DNA of 64,000 nucleotides from Sanguinoderma infundibulare. Taxonomy: Eukaryota; Basidiomycota; Agaricomycetes; Polyporales; Polyporaceae. The notes beneath the pieces were generated by a model. That model was not told the origin of the DNA, did not search any database, and saw nothing but the letters and a program-made list of their open reading frames with translations. The translations under genes and the position numbers were made by a program. This document shows, one piece after another, positions 12,731-24,253 of the stretch (positions are counted from its first letter, which is position 1; each line of letters starts with the position of its first letter). The DNA is taken from positions 2,418,001 through 2,482,000 of the forward strand of contig JAVLRN010000008.1 of NCBI GenBank assembly GCA_032821775.1, given 5' to 3'.

Positions 12731-14712
12731 ACACCAACACTGGATGCTCCGTGCGGGTGGATGACTGCCGGGACGTTCGCTATGCCATCCTATCACATGC
12801 TGGAGTGGGACTCCTGAATTCTGATCCGGCGCAAGAATATCTCGGCACCTGGGCGGCGCAAACCCCGGTCATTTCAGGAGCCTCTCTCTCTCATCTGCCA
12901 GCCAAGGTCAAGTCATTCTGCGAGGTCGCCCGCAAAGCAGGCTACGGGTTCGCTTGGGTCGACGTTTGTTGTGCGGACAACGGCGATCCTTCCGAATCCA
13001 TCCAGGCCGTCAAACCCATGTATAGCTGGTACAGCAATTCGGCAATCTGCTATGCATATCTTCATGACGTGCATGGGCCTCCAGACTCGCCTCGCGGGGA
13101 GATGGAGTTCATCCGTAGTGAATGGTTCTCTGAACCATGGACACTCTCACAGCTCCTCGCACCATCCAACGTCACGTTCTTGTCTTCTCACTGGAATACC
13201 ATCGGCTCGAAACATACGCTCTCCGCTCTGGTTGCGAGAGCGACGGGAATTGACGCTGCAGTAATCACTGGCCAGTTGCCGCTTGACCAGATCTCGATTG
13301 CGCGACGCATGTCCTACGCCGCATCTAGGAAGCTGAAGCGGGTCGAAGACGAGGCTTATTCACTGACAGGGATCTTCGGCATCGCTATGAAGGCGAAATA
13401 TGGAGAAGGTCGTCATGCTTTCATACGCCTTCAGGAAAAGATCCTCAAGCGGAACCACGCCGTAGACCACACCATATTCGCGTGGGGAACTATACTCGCT
13501 GATCCTCAGCCAGTCCTAGCTGCTCTGTCCTCCGCCAAAGGGCCTGTGCTAGTTTCCGCTGAATCGGCCACTTCCCCCATTCCTCCTACTCAGCAAATAT
13601 CGTTTTCGCACCAGTATCTGTTAGCACCCTCCATTAGGTTTTTCACCCAAGTGCCCCAATCCACTCCCATATCTGTTGCGGACTTCGCTCGGGGACTGGG
13701 ACTTTCTGAAGACGACCTTCAGTCAAGGTTTCAAGTCACTTCATGTGGAGTCTGTGCACGATTACCTGTCCTAACCATCCCATCCCAATCACCGAACACT
13801 GAACATCCTGCTTTTCTGGCGCTTCTAGCCTGTGTGGACAATCGTGGATATCTGCTCGCCCTCCCATTGACGCCTCAACCTCTGTCCCCTACCCAGTACC
13901 TCGTCGGCGCATTCACCGACCAAGGCGGGGCTTTGTTCACATCCAATGACCCTTTCTCCGTATCAGCGCTGCGATTCCAGCATTCTCGGATCACCTATCT
14001 CTCCCCGGCACAGGTTGACTCCATTCGCGGGCAACTGCGCGTGATGGACGTTACCATCCCTCACTACCAACCTCGTCAGGCCAGTAACTTCGAGCGGGAA
14101 GTTAAGAACCACATTGAGCTGTGTCGGCGCGCGGAACCGTTCGACATCAGTCTCTCCGACTGGTCTCGGAGGGTACTCGTTAGGCAGGGCTATCGGGTCT
14201 TCCTGGAGCCTGAGGTTAATCGGCTCATCAACGCGACATATCCCCTCGGTGCAGCACGTCACCGTGCCATTTGTTCGCTCACCTCTCGCCGAATTATCCT
14301 ATGCAGCGACGCCGAGTACATCTCAATACAGGTCGGACGCTGCCGCTGCCGCCTTGGCCAACGTTTTGGCCTGTTGAGCATCGTGGTGTCCTCCCCGGGC
14401 GATGACGCCTTCGACCCAGCTTTTGAGGAGCACCATTTGACCCACCCGAACCACGTCTGTTCCTGGACGTTTCGTGGGGGAGTCGGGTCGAAGGAGATAG
14501 AGCTGCATTCTAGGTCGGGCGGGCGCACTTCAAAGCTGAGGCTAATGGTCAGAGTCAAGAATGTTCAACGCGACCAGGAGTGGTCATTCGTGTATGGACT
14601 TGATGTGGAGGTCAGACGTGTGGCAGCGGGAAGGAACAATGGTAATACAGGCACGCCGTATCATGTGGTTGGCGTCCGTGGATTGCTTTGCCGTAGGTCG
14701 GTGGACTTGTAA
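12712..14712 (+). CDS. HET-domain protein (first copy), possibly the 3' part of a fused gene
   Basis: The frame runs 666 codons from the acceptor at 12711 to TAA/TAG-type stop at 14712. The HET (heterokaryon incompatibility) domain occupies about residues 8-150: LLDTNTG, VRYAILSHAG, FAWVDVCCADN, YSWYSNSAICYAYL, EWFSEPWTLSQLLAP, then IGIFGIAMKAKYGEG-like spacing to the end of the domain. HET domains act in non-self recognition and cell death. Several hallmark positions differ from the second copy: LSHAG for LSHVW, VCCADN for SCCINK, EPWTLSQ for RGWTLQE. No ATG precedes the conserved LLDTNTG in this frame after an in-frame TAG at 12640. The only in-frame entry I find is a 50-bp intron (12662-12711) from the transcription factor exon. 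It is therefore either a fusion or a gene with a non-AUG or undetected first exon. Confidence 0.75.
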   Translation, partial: LSLLLLDTNTGCSVRVDDCRDVRYAILSHAGVGLLNSDPAQEYLGTWAAQTPVISGASLSHLPAKVKSFCEVARKAGYGFAWVDVCCADNGDPSESIQAVKPMYSWYSNSAICYAYLHDVHGPPDSPRGEMEFIRSEWFSEPWTLSQLLAPSNVTFLSSHWNTIGSKHTLSALVARATGIDAAVITGQLPLDQISIARRMSYAASRKLKRVEDEAYSLTGIFGIAMKAKYGEGRHAFIRLQEKILKRNHAVDHTIFAWGTILADPQPVLAALSSAKGPVLVSAESATSPIPPTQQISFSHQYLLAPSIRFFTQVPQSTPISVADFARGLGLSEDDLQSRFQVTSCGVCARLPVLTIPSQSPNTEHPAFLALLACVDNRGYLLALPLTPQPLSPTQYLVGAFTDQGGALFTSNDPFSVSALRFQHSRITYLSPAQVDSIRGQLRVMDVTIPHYQPRQASNFEREVKNHIELCRRAEPFDISLSDWSRRVLVRQGYRVFLEPEVNRLINATYPLGAARHRAICSLTSRRIILCSDAEYISIQVGRCRCRLGQRFGLLSIVVSSPGDDAFDPAFEEHHLTHPNHVCSWTFRGGVGSKEIELHSRSGGRTSKLRLMVRVKNVQRDQEWSFVYGLDVEVRRVAAGRNNGNTGTPYHVVGVRGLLCRRSVDL

Positions 14713-15502
14713 CTGGGACTCCATCAGTAAAGCCGGATTTTGCTTAACGGCTTAACGGCTTAACGGAAAACGGCCGTCCTCCCCCCCGGATTTTGGTGGA
14801 TATCCTGGGCAAACTTCTACCTCCAACGTGTCGAGGAGACATCTCTTTGTCCCTCGCCATGTGCCAGTCAGAGTGCGGGGGAGCGGTGCTGGTGGAAGGG
14901 AGGTCGTTAGTGGCGGCACTTACGGGCGCTTCGAGACCTGCTTACGGCTTATCGGCTTATCGTGCTTAACGGCTGCTTAACGTGCTTAACGGTGCTTAAT
15001 GGCCCCGTTAAGCACCGTTAAGCAATTTCCGGAAGTACTGATGTCCTTGGAAAGACCTCCCTAGGACTGATTAGGAGTCAGGACTCGGACATGGATATCG
15101 TAGTCTTGTACAGTAGACTTTACCGTTTAGCGCATTAGAGCAGTCTACGCCAGAGTATTTCCCGGTTTTCGTGGATTATGTGCTCCATCCACCATATTAC
15201 ATGTTATGGGCCGCGCCAAACGGGCCCTATCAAATTCCAGCGCCTGCCGTGTCATGGAAATTAGCCTTTTGTTGATTGCACCACGCAGTTCTCCCCCAAC
15301 ACCTTGCTAGAACCAGTACAGTACTTCCATCGCCAATCGACATCGCATCCTCGTACATAGGATTCGTCCAGTGGCCGGCCCGTGCAGCGTTGGGATCCTG
15401 GAGTGCAGACCCCGGTTTTGAATTGGCACAGGAGCTTCATTGAGGTGTGTCCGGAAATTCTGCTGTCTGAAAACCAACCTCTTATGCACATTGGTAAGGA
15501 GA
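14713..15502. other. Intergenic between the HET genes, repeat-rich
   Basis: No gene seen. It contains the TTAACGG repeats and hairpin listed separately, then unique sequence leading to the second HET start codon. Confidence 0.5.
14742..15023. repeat. GCTTAACG short-repeat clusters with a 19-bp hairpin
   Basis: Three direct GCTTAACG units occur at about 14742-14766. A second cluster of GCTTAACG/GCTTATCG variants starts at about 14940. Its right end forms a hairpin: arm 14984-15002 is complementary to 15005-15023 with one mismatch and a 2-base loop. Confidence 0.8.
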
Positions 15503-17673
15503 ATGCGTCTCATCGATACGAGAACTGGACGCCTCGATGTGGACGTGTATACTCCTGAGGACATGTCCGGACGGTACGCCGTTCTTTCGCACGTTTGGGC
15601 CAAGAAGGGCGATCCAAGCTATCCCGAGCAAACGTACCAGGACGTCTGTCGCTTCCGCGACCAGGCCGGTCTTCCAGAAGCGTCTGTTCTTGGAGATCTG
15701 TCGCAGAAGCTGCGAAAGTTCTGCGAAGTAGCCTTGGAGGAGGGGTTCGAGTGGGGATGGGCGGATTCCTGCTGCATCAACAAGGCCGATTCCGCGGAAC
15801 TCTCGGAGGCGATCAATTCAATGTATACCTGGTATTCCACAGCTGGGATGTGCATCGTCTTCCTTCATGACGTCGGAGACTATGATGGCTCCCCGGAATG
15901 GGAGGATGAATTCTGTGAAAGCGAATGGTTCACGCGCGGGTGGACGCTCCAGGAGCTACTTGCGTCCCGACGGGTTGTCTTCTATTCCAGCAGCTGGGAG
16001 CCCATCGGATCGAAAGATAGTCTCGCTGATCTCATCGCCCGGGCGACAGGCATCGAGCCAGCCGTTCTCGTCCTCGATATGCCGCTGGACGATGCCACCG
16101 TGGCGCAACGCCTATCGTGGGCGACCTTCCGGAAGACAACTCGCCCAGAAGATGCAGCGTACTCGTTGATGGGCCTATTTGACTTGTTCATTTCGCCTAT
16201 ATACGGCGAGGGTCGCGACGGGGCTTGTGCCCGCCTCTACAAGAAAATCCTCAAGCGTATCCCTGACCACTCCATTTTCGCGTGGGGCTCCTGCCTCCCC
16301 GCAGAATTCGCATCCACGTTCAAATTCATTCCCGAGGCCAACTCTTCGACCCCTCTACTTCCCGCAGCTGCTAAGCTTGCAAGCGACCCATCCGACTCAC
16401 ACTTCCTCCTCTCAGCTTCTCCTCGTGATTTTGGCATACCCTCCACTCTTCGTCGATTATCGGTCTCCAGCTTCCAGGCGCGCTTCGGATCTCCTCAGAG
16501 CGCCACGGATCTCACTGATGCAATATTCAACTACCATTTCAGTTCCACCGGCATCCGTGCACGATTCCCACTCGTTCCAGTCACTTCCCCTGTGTTCCCG
16601 GATGTCGATCCGCCTACACACCTCGCATTCCTATCCTGCGAGGATGCGCAATCTGGGGGACAGCCTGCGCTTCTCCTGCGTCTCCGTTCTACGCCCTCAG
16701 GCCCCAAGCACCTTGTTGGCGCGACTGTAGCAGACAGTGCTACGAGCGTCTTTGTGGAGAGCTCTGGCACGATGTTATCACCTCCTCTTACGTCCCACCA
16801 CTTTAGACTCGTACATCTACCCCCCAGCTCACTCAACCCCCTCCTCAACTCTTTGAAGACTGCAGATGTCCATTTCCTTCCACGCCCTCCTCGCTCTGGC
16901 ACAGCGGGTGATGTCCGACCGCCGCCACACCACGCACTCTTCACTTCCGGAGAGAATGTCGAGATTCGTCTATCTAGGAAGTCCTACAAACACCTGCTCA
17001 TGAAGGGCTTCCATGTCGAGTGTCCTACGCACGGTGCGGCGGCCGCGAGCACGAAAGTCGTTCCGCGCACCACTACCGTTCTCATCCATAATCGCGAGGG
17101 CCGAATCGCCGTTCAAGTTGGCCGATGTCACTGCAATTTGGGCGAGACGACTCGACTGCTCGGGGGATCAGTCGAACTGATTACGGGGAAGGACCGGGCA
17201 CAATCCGAGAAGAATCCTCAGGAAGGTGGGCACGTCCACGCCGTTGACCACCCCGATCACATCCGTGAATGGTCGTTCGCGGGCGGCGTCGCTAAAAAAG
17301 ACGTGCTGTTGCCATGGACGGACTCAGACACACGCTTGAGGATCACTCTCACATTGACGTATCGCCCGTCCTACTCCGTCGCACACTGCGTTCAAGTGGG
17401 AACTCTAGAGCTGGGCATCGCGATAGGTGCGTTGGTTCATTTTCCGTTCCGCCTCCACATCTCACACCCTTCTGTTTAGACACGTGCATGCCTCCGCCTC
17501 CGCTTCCCGCTTCCATCCCAAGGGCTCCTCCTGTATCCGAGTCCGGGAAGGCCGGGAAGGCTATCGTTCGACTCTCAGGCCGTCCTGGAGCTTCGTCCTC
17601 CGAAGTTGAGACCATTGGTACGACGGCAAGTTCTTACCGGTTCGTGACGCCACCCAGCACGTCGAGCCGTTGA
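15503..17673 (+). CDS. HET-domain protein (second, intact copy)
   Basis: The start at 15503 gives MRLIDTRTG, the classic N-terminus of basidiomycete HET proteins. An ATG further up at 15440 is less likely. The HET core (about residues 20-170) is complete: GRYAVLSHVW, WADSCCINKADSAELSEAIN, MYTWYSTAGMCIVFLHDV, ESEWFTRGWTLQELLASRR, WEPIGSKDSL. A conserved TTRPEDAAYSLMGLFD block follows and then a long C-terminal region. The open frame ends at a TAG at 17477-17479, but that TAG is also a good acceptor (TGTTTAG). A 53-bp intron (17427-17479) joins in frame to 17480-17673, giving 705 aa with a Pro/Ser-rich tail. If unspliced, the protein ends at 17479. It lies in tandem, same strand, with the first HET frame, so the pair arose by duplication. 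Confidence 0.85.
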
Positions 17674-18342
17674 TTGCATCTTATCAAACGGTATAGCGAG
17701 CTACGGACTGCTGTTTTCAAGGTGCTATTCACGAGATGAAATTGTTGAAATCATGCAGTTGAATCATTCCTCCACACTTCTCGACGACTGACATCCATGA
17801 TCCCTTATCTTCTTCGCGTTGCTCCATATCTTTCGCATTATTATCTGGCTTTCATCTATCTCTTCCTTAGAATGAACTGTACTATAGACCGCCGCGGACA
17901 GTGCATCGGATGTAGCGCAATGTACACAAACCTACTTACCGGAAGTTGAGGATAACGAGTCTTTGGATCAAAACCCATCGTTCGGAGCCCCAATATTGGT
18001 GGCAGTGATTCCGACCCACGTCCGGCGCTTGTATTCAACAACGAAACATCAAATGGCGACATTGGGCCTGCAGAGTCCAAGTGGAACCTCGCTTTGCTTG
18101 TGTTGACTGTTCGGTTGGCGTGGAGGATTTAGATGTTCGCCGTTCGCCCAGGCCGGTTGCAGCGGTTTAGCAGGGCTGGCTTCTGACTTGCCACTCATCC
18201 AACGCGTACAATCGGTCGAGCCTTCAAGCGTGTCCTATCGTATGCCATACTTAAACTCGATTAATGTACGCATTTCTCTGCTGTAAGGGAGAGTCAACAT
18301 CCCCCTGCAGATACCCAGGCCCGTGATGCTCCTGTCTCTAGT
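17674..18342. other. Intergenic, no supported gene
   Basis: Convergent spacer between the HET gene and the first reductase gene. Only short, unrecognised open frames. Confidence 0.5.
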
Positions 18343-21300
18343 CTAACATGACAGAAATCCAGACCTCTTCCAAGCCGCCAGCCACATCCTCGCCCGCTCC
18401 GCATCCAGCTGAGGCATGCGCGAGAGCGACTCTGACACCCGCACCGCCTTCTCTGTCGATATGAACACAAGACCCATCGCCTCCCTGTCCGGAGTCATCG
18501 TCGCGCTCTGTGCCTTGTAGAACGGCAACAGACGGAGCGCGGGATTCAGTCGCATCGCCTCTACCTCCTTCGCGGAGCCCTGCTCCACGCTGTTCTCGAG
18601 CGCGGAGAGCCACTGGGTGTAAGGGACAAGAGGGACTCCGAGCTCCTCGGCGATCGGAGCGAGGATGGACTGCCAAGTGACAGGGTGGGGATGGACGAGA
18701 TGGACGATCGGCTCGGGCGAGTGCCGCATCTCTGCGAACGCCTTCGCGGCTTCGTACGCGGGGAACCATGTCACTTTCTGCAGAGCTGCGTAAGTACAAT
18801 CCTTCGCGTGAACTCAAAGGAGGGTGGAAATGGCTTACCCCGTCGTGCGCAGGCAAGCACTTCTGGAAGAGCGCCGACTTGATCAAAGACGGGAACCATT
18901 CGCGCTCGTTCCAGTACCCGACCCTGTCGCCCGCGACCTGCCCCAGGCGCATCACGACCGTGCGCACACCCGTCCTCTGGGTGACGTTCTGAAGGACGTG
19001 CTCGGTGACCCATTTGCTCTCGGAGTAGCCTGCCCCGAAAGGAGATGCGGGGTCATCGATCGGGATTTCGGGCACAGGCGGGGTGATCTTGCAATCTGCA
19101 CACGAAATGGAATGTGAGTGAACAGAGGATCGTGGCTGAAGGACGGAAGCTCACGTACTGCTGAATATACCAACGGAGCTGACGAAGACGACAGTGGGCG
19201 CCTCCCTGTATGGCGAACTGATAGCGAGGTCGACGAAGTTCCGCGCGCCTTGGATGTCCTGCTCAAACGACGCAATAGACAGGTTGAAGTCCACCTTCCA
19301 CGCTAAGCACACGCCATGCGTCAGCATCCTCGCAATACATCCATGGTGCGCGCGCACCCACCATTGTGCATGATATGCGTCGCGGACGTCCTAATCTCGT
19401 CCAACAGCGCCCCGTCGATCCCGAACCCGGGTTCGTGTAGCACCGCCTCCACCATTCTGAACTTCGGTGAATCTAACAAGGTTACATCGAGCCCGCGCGC
19501 CGCGAACTGCTTCCTCTGGCGCTCTAGCGCATTCGCGTCCTTGCGGTTGAATGCGTACACGCGCTCGACATTCTCGTCCTGCAGGAGGTGTTCGAGCGTG
19601 TCGCACCCGAATCCGCCCGTCGTGCCCGAGATGATCACGATATCCTTCTGGCCAGCAGGGCGCTCGACAAGGGTCGCGGGGCGCGCGGGGAGGTTCGCAG
19701 AGTAACGCTCGACGTAACCCCAAAGGTCCTCTGGCGTGCGCGAGCGTTTTTCGTCCGCGCTATTGAGGATGCTGTGCACGAGCGCGGCGAGAGACGCGAC
19801 GGAGGGTGCTTGGAAGACGAGGTCCATCGGGAGGCGGATCGCCGCAGCCTTGTCTGTCTCGCGAATCGCACGCAGGAGGGTATTCCGGATCCAAGTCGAT
19901 TGGAGGCTGTCGCCGCCGTTGCGGAAGATGTCGGCGTCGTCGGCGAGCTCGCGGTGGAGCGTGCTTTGAACGACCGTGCGCACGAACGCGAGGGTGCTCG
20001 ACTCGTCCCAGATGGCAGGCGGGGCGAACTCGCTCTGTGTGCTGCTCTCGACTTCCTTGTACAGCGCCTCGATCTCGTCATCGTACTGCTTGAGGATGAT
20101 GCCCCGCCGAGGAAGGTTCTTGGCGTTGAACTCGAACGGCCTCGAAGGATGGGTTACGAGGATCATCTGGGAGAACCCGGTCAGAGGTATGCAGATTTTT
20201 GCACGTTCAACGCTTACGGACCTCCTTGAATATGCGAGAGTGTTGGGGAGCATACTCGTTCGCCCGTTCGATGGTAGGCCTGGCATATGGAAAATTGAGG
20301 GTCTCGGTCTCATTCATACGCGCATTTATTGACATACCAGATCTTGTTCCTATACGCCTCGAGCTGCTTCACATCTGTCGGGTCGATCGCGAAGTCCTCG
20401 GTGGGCTCGATGAGAACGCCGTTCTGCAGCCTCCCCCGCCCGAACATGATGGAGGAGTGTACGAGGGGGTCCGCATTGATGATCTTCTCTGTGAACCCAC
20501 ACATTATGCGTGAGCATCACACATACGCCCGCGCGGCGAGTCGAGAACATCAAGCCTACCGAGCGGGACCGGGTTCGTCTTCTCGCCATTGGACAGGATG
20601 ATCTGCTCGTCCGCGCGCCCAACGACCTTCCACAGGCCGGGCTGGGTGGGATGCGGGACAGCAAGATCGCTCGTGGCGTATGCATCGTGCTCGCCGACTT
20701 TGGTATTCGTGACGGGGAGAGGAGGGTCAGCCGAAGTCTATTACTCAGTCACATTGATGGTCAGCATATATGTACGAACAGCCGATAGGAAAGGACACTC
20801 ACGACGTGAACGACCACCTCGTAAGTGCCATCGCCTATGGGACGGAAGGCACCCTGCATGCCATCTGTGATGGACCAGTATGCCCAGTCCATGCCCGGGT
20901 TTGCTGCAGCGCCGAGTGAGCAAAGGTATACCAATATCCAGACTTGAGTATGCCCGCTTACATCTCACAAACGTGTTGATAAGTCCAACTTCTGTAGTTC
21001 CATATACACTGTTCAGTGGCACACCCTGGGCGGCGAGCGCGTTGCCGACCTGCTCATTCAGCGCGGCACCCCCGAAGATCTGACATGGTCGCGTGAGCGG
21101 GACCTTGAGTGAAAAACCAGACCATATATCCTTACAACACCACGCATCTGCTTCATAAAGAACACCTTTTCGGGATCGCGAGCCCATTCCTGAGATAATC
21201 GTGCAATAAGTATCGTGTGGCAACCTGTGTATGTCACCAAATGCATGTATCAGTACCTCTAGGAACGACGGCACATTCCACGAATAGTCGGAACCGGTGT

Positions 21301-22410
21301 TCGCGATACCTCGCCAGACAGCGTCCGGAGTGGGAACGGTGGGCGGCGAAGCAGGCTTGAGCACTGCGACGACAAAGCCGTTGATGGGCTGCCGAAATAG
21401 ACAATGAACACTGTCAGCTTCGGAGCCTCGTCGTGTCAAGCAACCGACTCACCGCACCAGCGCACAGGAATGCTCCCATACCATGGAACATGGGCGATCC
21501 GTGCGCAGCCATGACTGCCCCCGTCAGGCTCACATCAAACTTCACTGTGGCCCTACGTTAGAAGGGGGTTTCGCCATTCGATAACTGTGTACACGCACTA
21601 GGCTCTATTCCCCACAAGATGTTGCGCTCGTGAGTCCAGCGTATGGGCTTGGGATGACCGGTGGATCCTACAAGAATTAAGTAGCAGTGCCGCAAGAGCA
21701 GAATACGACGTACCGGAAGAGTGCATGATCACACAGTGCGCTTTAACATCATAGCACGTCGGCAATTCCACGTTCTTCTCGTACAAGCTGTTCCCGTCCG
21801 GGACCACGGGGAACAAGTCCTCGAACAGCGGCATGTCGTGCTTCTTGACGTCCACGCCGTCCGCCGCCAGCGTCTTGATCGCCTCGTCAGCGACCTCGTG
21901 CATCGGCAGATCAGGCGACACGAAGAAATGGGAAACCCCAGTGCGCTTCGCCATGTCCGCCACGGCGGCAGGACCGTTGCGCGTCGAGATGACGAATACG
22001 CAGCATCCCGCGCGGAATGAGCCGACGATGCTGCAGAAATACGTGATCGAATCTATCGGTTTCGTTAGTCCTGCGGGTACTCTTAAATCTCATATTTAGG
22101 CGATACCACGCACCGGTGTTGGCAAGGAAACCGATGACGGGAGTGCCCGTTGTAGCGTGGGGCTTCCTGTCCACCTTATGGGTGAAGTATCGTGCGGCAC
22201 GGTTAATTGCGTCGTTGGCTGTCGAGTAGGTTATGTACTCGAGCTTCGCGGCGACGGGATCGTGGTAGACGAAGAGTGGGTAGTTGGGGTTCTCCTTCGC
22301 ATTCCAGTCGAAGACGTGGGAAACTGTGGTGCCCTCGCGCTTGAGAAGATGTTCCGGGACGTGGAAGTCCGTGCTGATATGTGTGGGGAGGTCGTGAGCA
22401 GTCAGTGGCA
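18343..22410 (-). CDS. NRPS-like adenylate-forming reductase A (A-T-R)
   Basis: The gene reads leftward from the ATG at 22410 (MPLTAHDLP) through many 50-70 bp introns to the stop at 18343. Adenylation domain pieces in order: TYFCSIVGSFRAGCC, the phosphate-binding HSSG/STGHPKPIRWTHE, AAHGSPMFHGMG, NSVYGTTEVGLIN, and GRADEQIILSNGEKTNP. The carrier domain has the phosphopantetheine serine in NGGDSLQSTWIRN. The reductase domain starts with a Rossmann motif ISGTTGGFGCDTL and has the Tyr/Lys pair in YSESKW. This family activates a carboxylic acid with ATP, loads it on the carrier and releases it reductively as aldehyde or alcohol. The acid here is not predictable. All expected motifs are present. 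A near-identical paralogue lies at 30180-34227. Confidence 0.9.
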
Positions 22411-22496
22411 TCTCTTGGGCAAGACAGCTGGCTTCGGTGAAGGCAGAGGGGAGGATTTGGGTAACTGTGGTCCACTCTTGCACTCATACTGATCGT

Positions 22497-22502
22497 TATA
22501 TA
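22497..22502 (-). promoter_or_regulatory. TATA box of reductase A
   Basis: TATATA lies about 90 bases upstream of the ATG at 22410. Reductase B has the same hexamer at the same distance. Confidence 0.55.
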
Positions 22503-22577
22503 GGCGTGATAGGACGTGTACCAAATCGCAAGCGAGGGAAGCTTCGGACGTTTGTCAGAGTGATGACCGTAGATCTC

Positions 22578-22683
22578 ACCATCGGACGGTCAGAATCGTG
22601 TGGAAGAGCTCCGACGTAATCGACCGCGGGCTAAAGCCGTACACGTGGTGTTGTTTGTGCAATTCAATCGAAGGCCGCGAGGG
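22578..22683 (-). promoter_or_regulatory. Conserved upstream block of reductase A
   Basis: Three short strings are shared with the promoter of reductase B in the same order: ACCATCGGACGGT (22578-22590), CACGTG followed by GTGTTGTT (22642-22647), and GGCCGCGAGGG (22673-22683). Surrounding sequence is much less alike, so these may be regulator-binding sites. Confidence 0.5.
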
Positions 22684-23809
22684 CAAATAAAGCGCGTCCT
22701 CGTTCCCTCACGGTTATCGCCAGGAAAGTAGACGTTATCGCGGGGGCATTTGTCCCGCCGGACCTGCCGGCAGCGGAATCAGAATTGAAGACCGTGTGAC
22801 TTGCGAAAGAGGGCTTCGGGGCGAGGGGAATTGGAATAGGAAGGAATGTGGCCTTGGGGGTCGGTGACGATCCGAGTCTACCCCAATGCAGAACTTTGAC
22901 CGTCGGACCAGGACTTCGATAAAATTACGTGAATAATGGATGAGACCATACTGGCGAAAAGCCCGATCGCACCTTGGAAGCTGCCATCGCACATTCAATC
23001 AACGGGATGACAAGCCCCCCCGGCAACTGCTTCTCGAAATGATGTTTAATTCATGGATGGCTCTGACGGACGAACTGGCACTCACCGACCATCCATTCCT
23101 CCACTTTGTCCTGCGTTGGGTTGAAGCGATTCACGCGAAGGTCGCCTGATCCAGTCAGTAGGCGAAGTACAAAATCCGCGGCCCATGCTACCCGACTCCG
23201 TCGGATCCGGATTTGGGTCAGTCGCTTCTAAACGTCATAGGAATGGCAGTGGAACGATGCCACGGTTCTGTCGGGCATCGGGCATCGGGCATCGAGCGCC
23301 GTGATGCATAAGGAGTAACGTTCAATTTGAGATCAGTGTCCGTAAAAACTTCGCGATGGGTGCAAGTGTCAATAATATACGTAAGCTCCGCTTCCGAATC
23401 TCCTTTTTCTAAGGAACACGTTAGTTTGAACGTCAACAGACGTAGACATGAGTTTCGGCGCACGTTCTCTCCCGCAGAAGCGGATGTACTTCTCCCGAAT
23501 GTCTTCATGACGAAGTAGGCAATCCGGCACGATCAGGCGAGCGAACTGAAGTCTTGCCCAGCGCTCGGGAGGGAACAGATAAACGGCGAGGCATGGCTTG
23601 GGATATGGCAAATCCAACTCTCCGGAACCTGAGACGCGCAAGAGTTGGACTAGCAGGAGGAGGGAGAAGAAGGAAGACAGAGGGATGCTGATGCTTCTTC
23701 GAAAACGTCGACGGAGGTAGCTATATGCGCGTTGTAAACGCATGTATGCGCAATTGGAAGAAAAGGAATGACCCACGAGGTCGAGGTTTAGGGTCACGCA
23801 CACTAGCTG
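22684..23809. other. Intergenic, no supported gene
   Basis: Short open frames on both strands without recognisable content. The left end is the far promoter of reductase A; the right end adjoins the RRP42-like relic. Confidence 0.5.
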
Positions 23810-24190
23810 CTACCCAAAAAGTTCTCCCTCGTCCCAGTAATCGGGAAGCGTGAAGTCTTCCGCGGTCCGCGCCGTATGGTGTACCGGACCCGCCGGTTCC
23901 CTGGTCTGCGTCCATCGGGCTCTTGTACAGCGGGGTCTTCCGAAGCCAAGTACTCTACGAGTCGCGACGACGGCACCGCCCATGGCGACCGTGAAGACGG
24001 CGTCCACAACGTCCTCAGAGTCAGCGGGGATGACCGCGTCAAAGTTGAGCAGCCACTCTCTTCGTCCAGGGATGTGAGAATGGAGAGAAGGGTGCGAGAT
24101 TCGTTGCCGGAGAATGACGGTGAGGTCACGCTCGAGCTTGTCGAGCATGTTGGATGAGAGGTGGGGATATGTAAACGGCGAACTACACTT
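23810..24190 (-). pseudogene. RRP42-like exosome subunit fragment (RNase PH family)
   Basis: The minus frame encodes YPHLSSNMLDKLERDLTVIL, then RQRISHPSLHSHIPGRREWLL, then NFDAVIPADSEDVVDAVF and finally DFTLPDYWDEGEL before a stop. These match, from memory, the C-terminal half of fungal Rrp42 exosome ring subunits (YPHLSSNALDDL, a PGRK-WLLNLDAV segment, DALF, DYWDEGE). The N-terminal RNase PH half and the conserved final segment after DEGE are not found around it. Expected residues in the AARAALWDTK region are replaced by TVAMGGAVVATRR. It looks like a decayed partial copy. An unusual functional gene with undetected exons is the alternative. Confidence 0.5.
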
Positions 24191-24253
24191 TGAGTCCTCG
24201 GAGCGCACAGATGGTAGAGGAGCACGCACGATGACAATCCACTCTTGCCCCAA

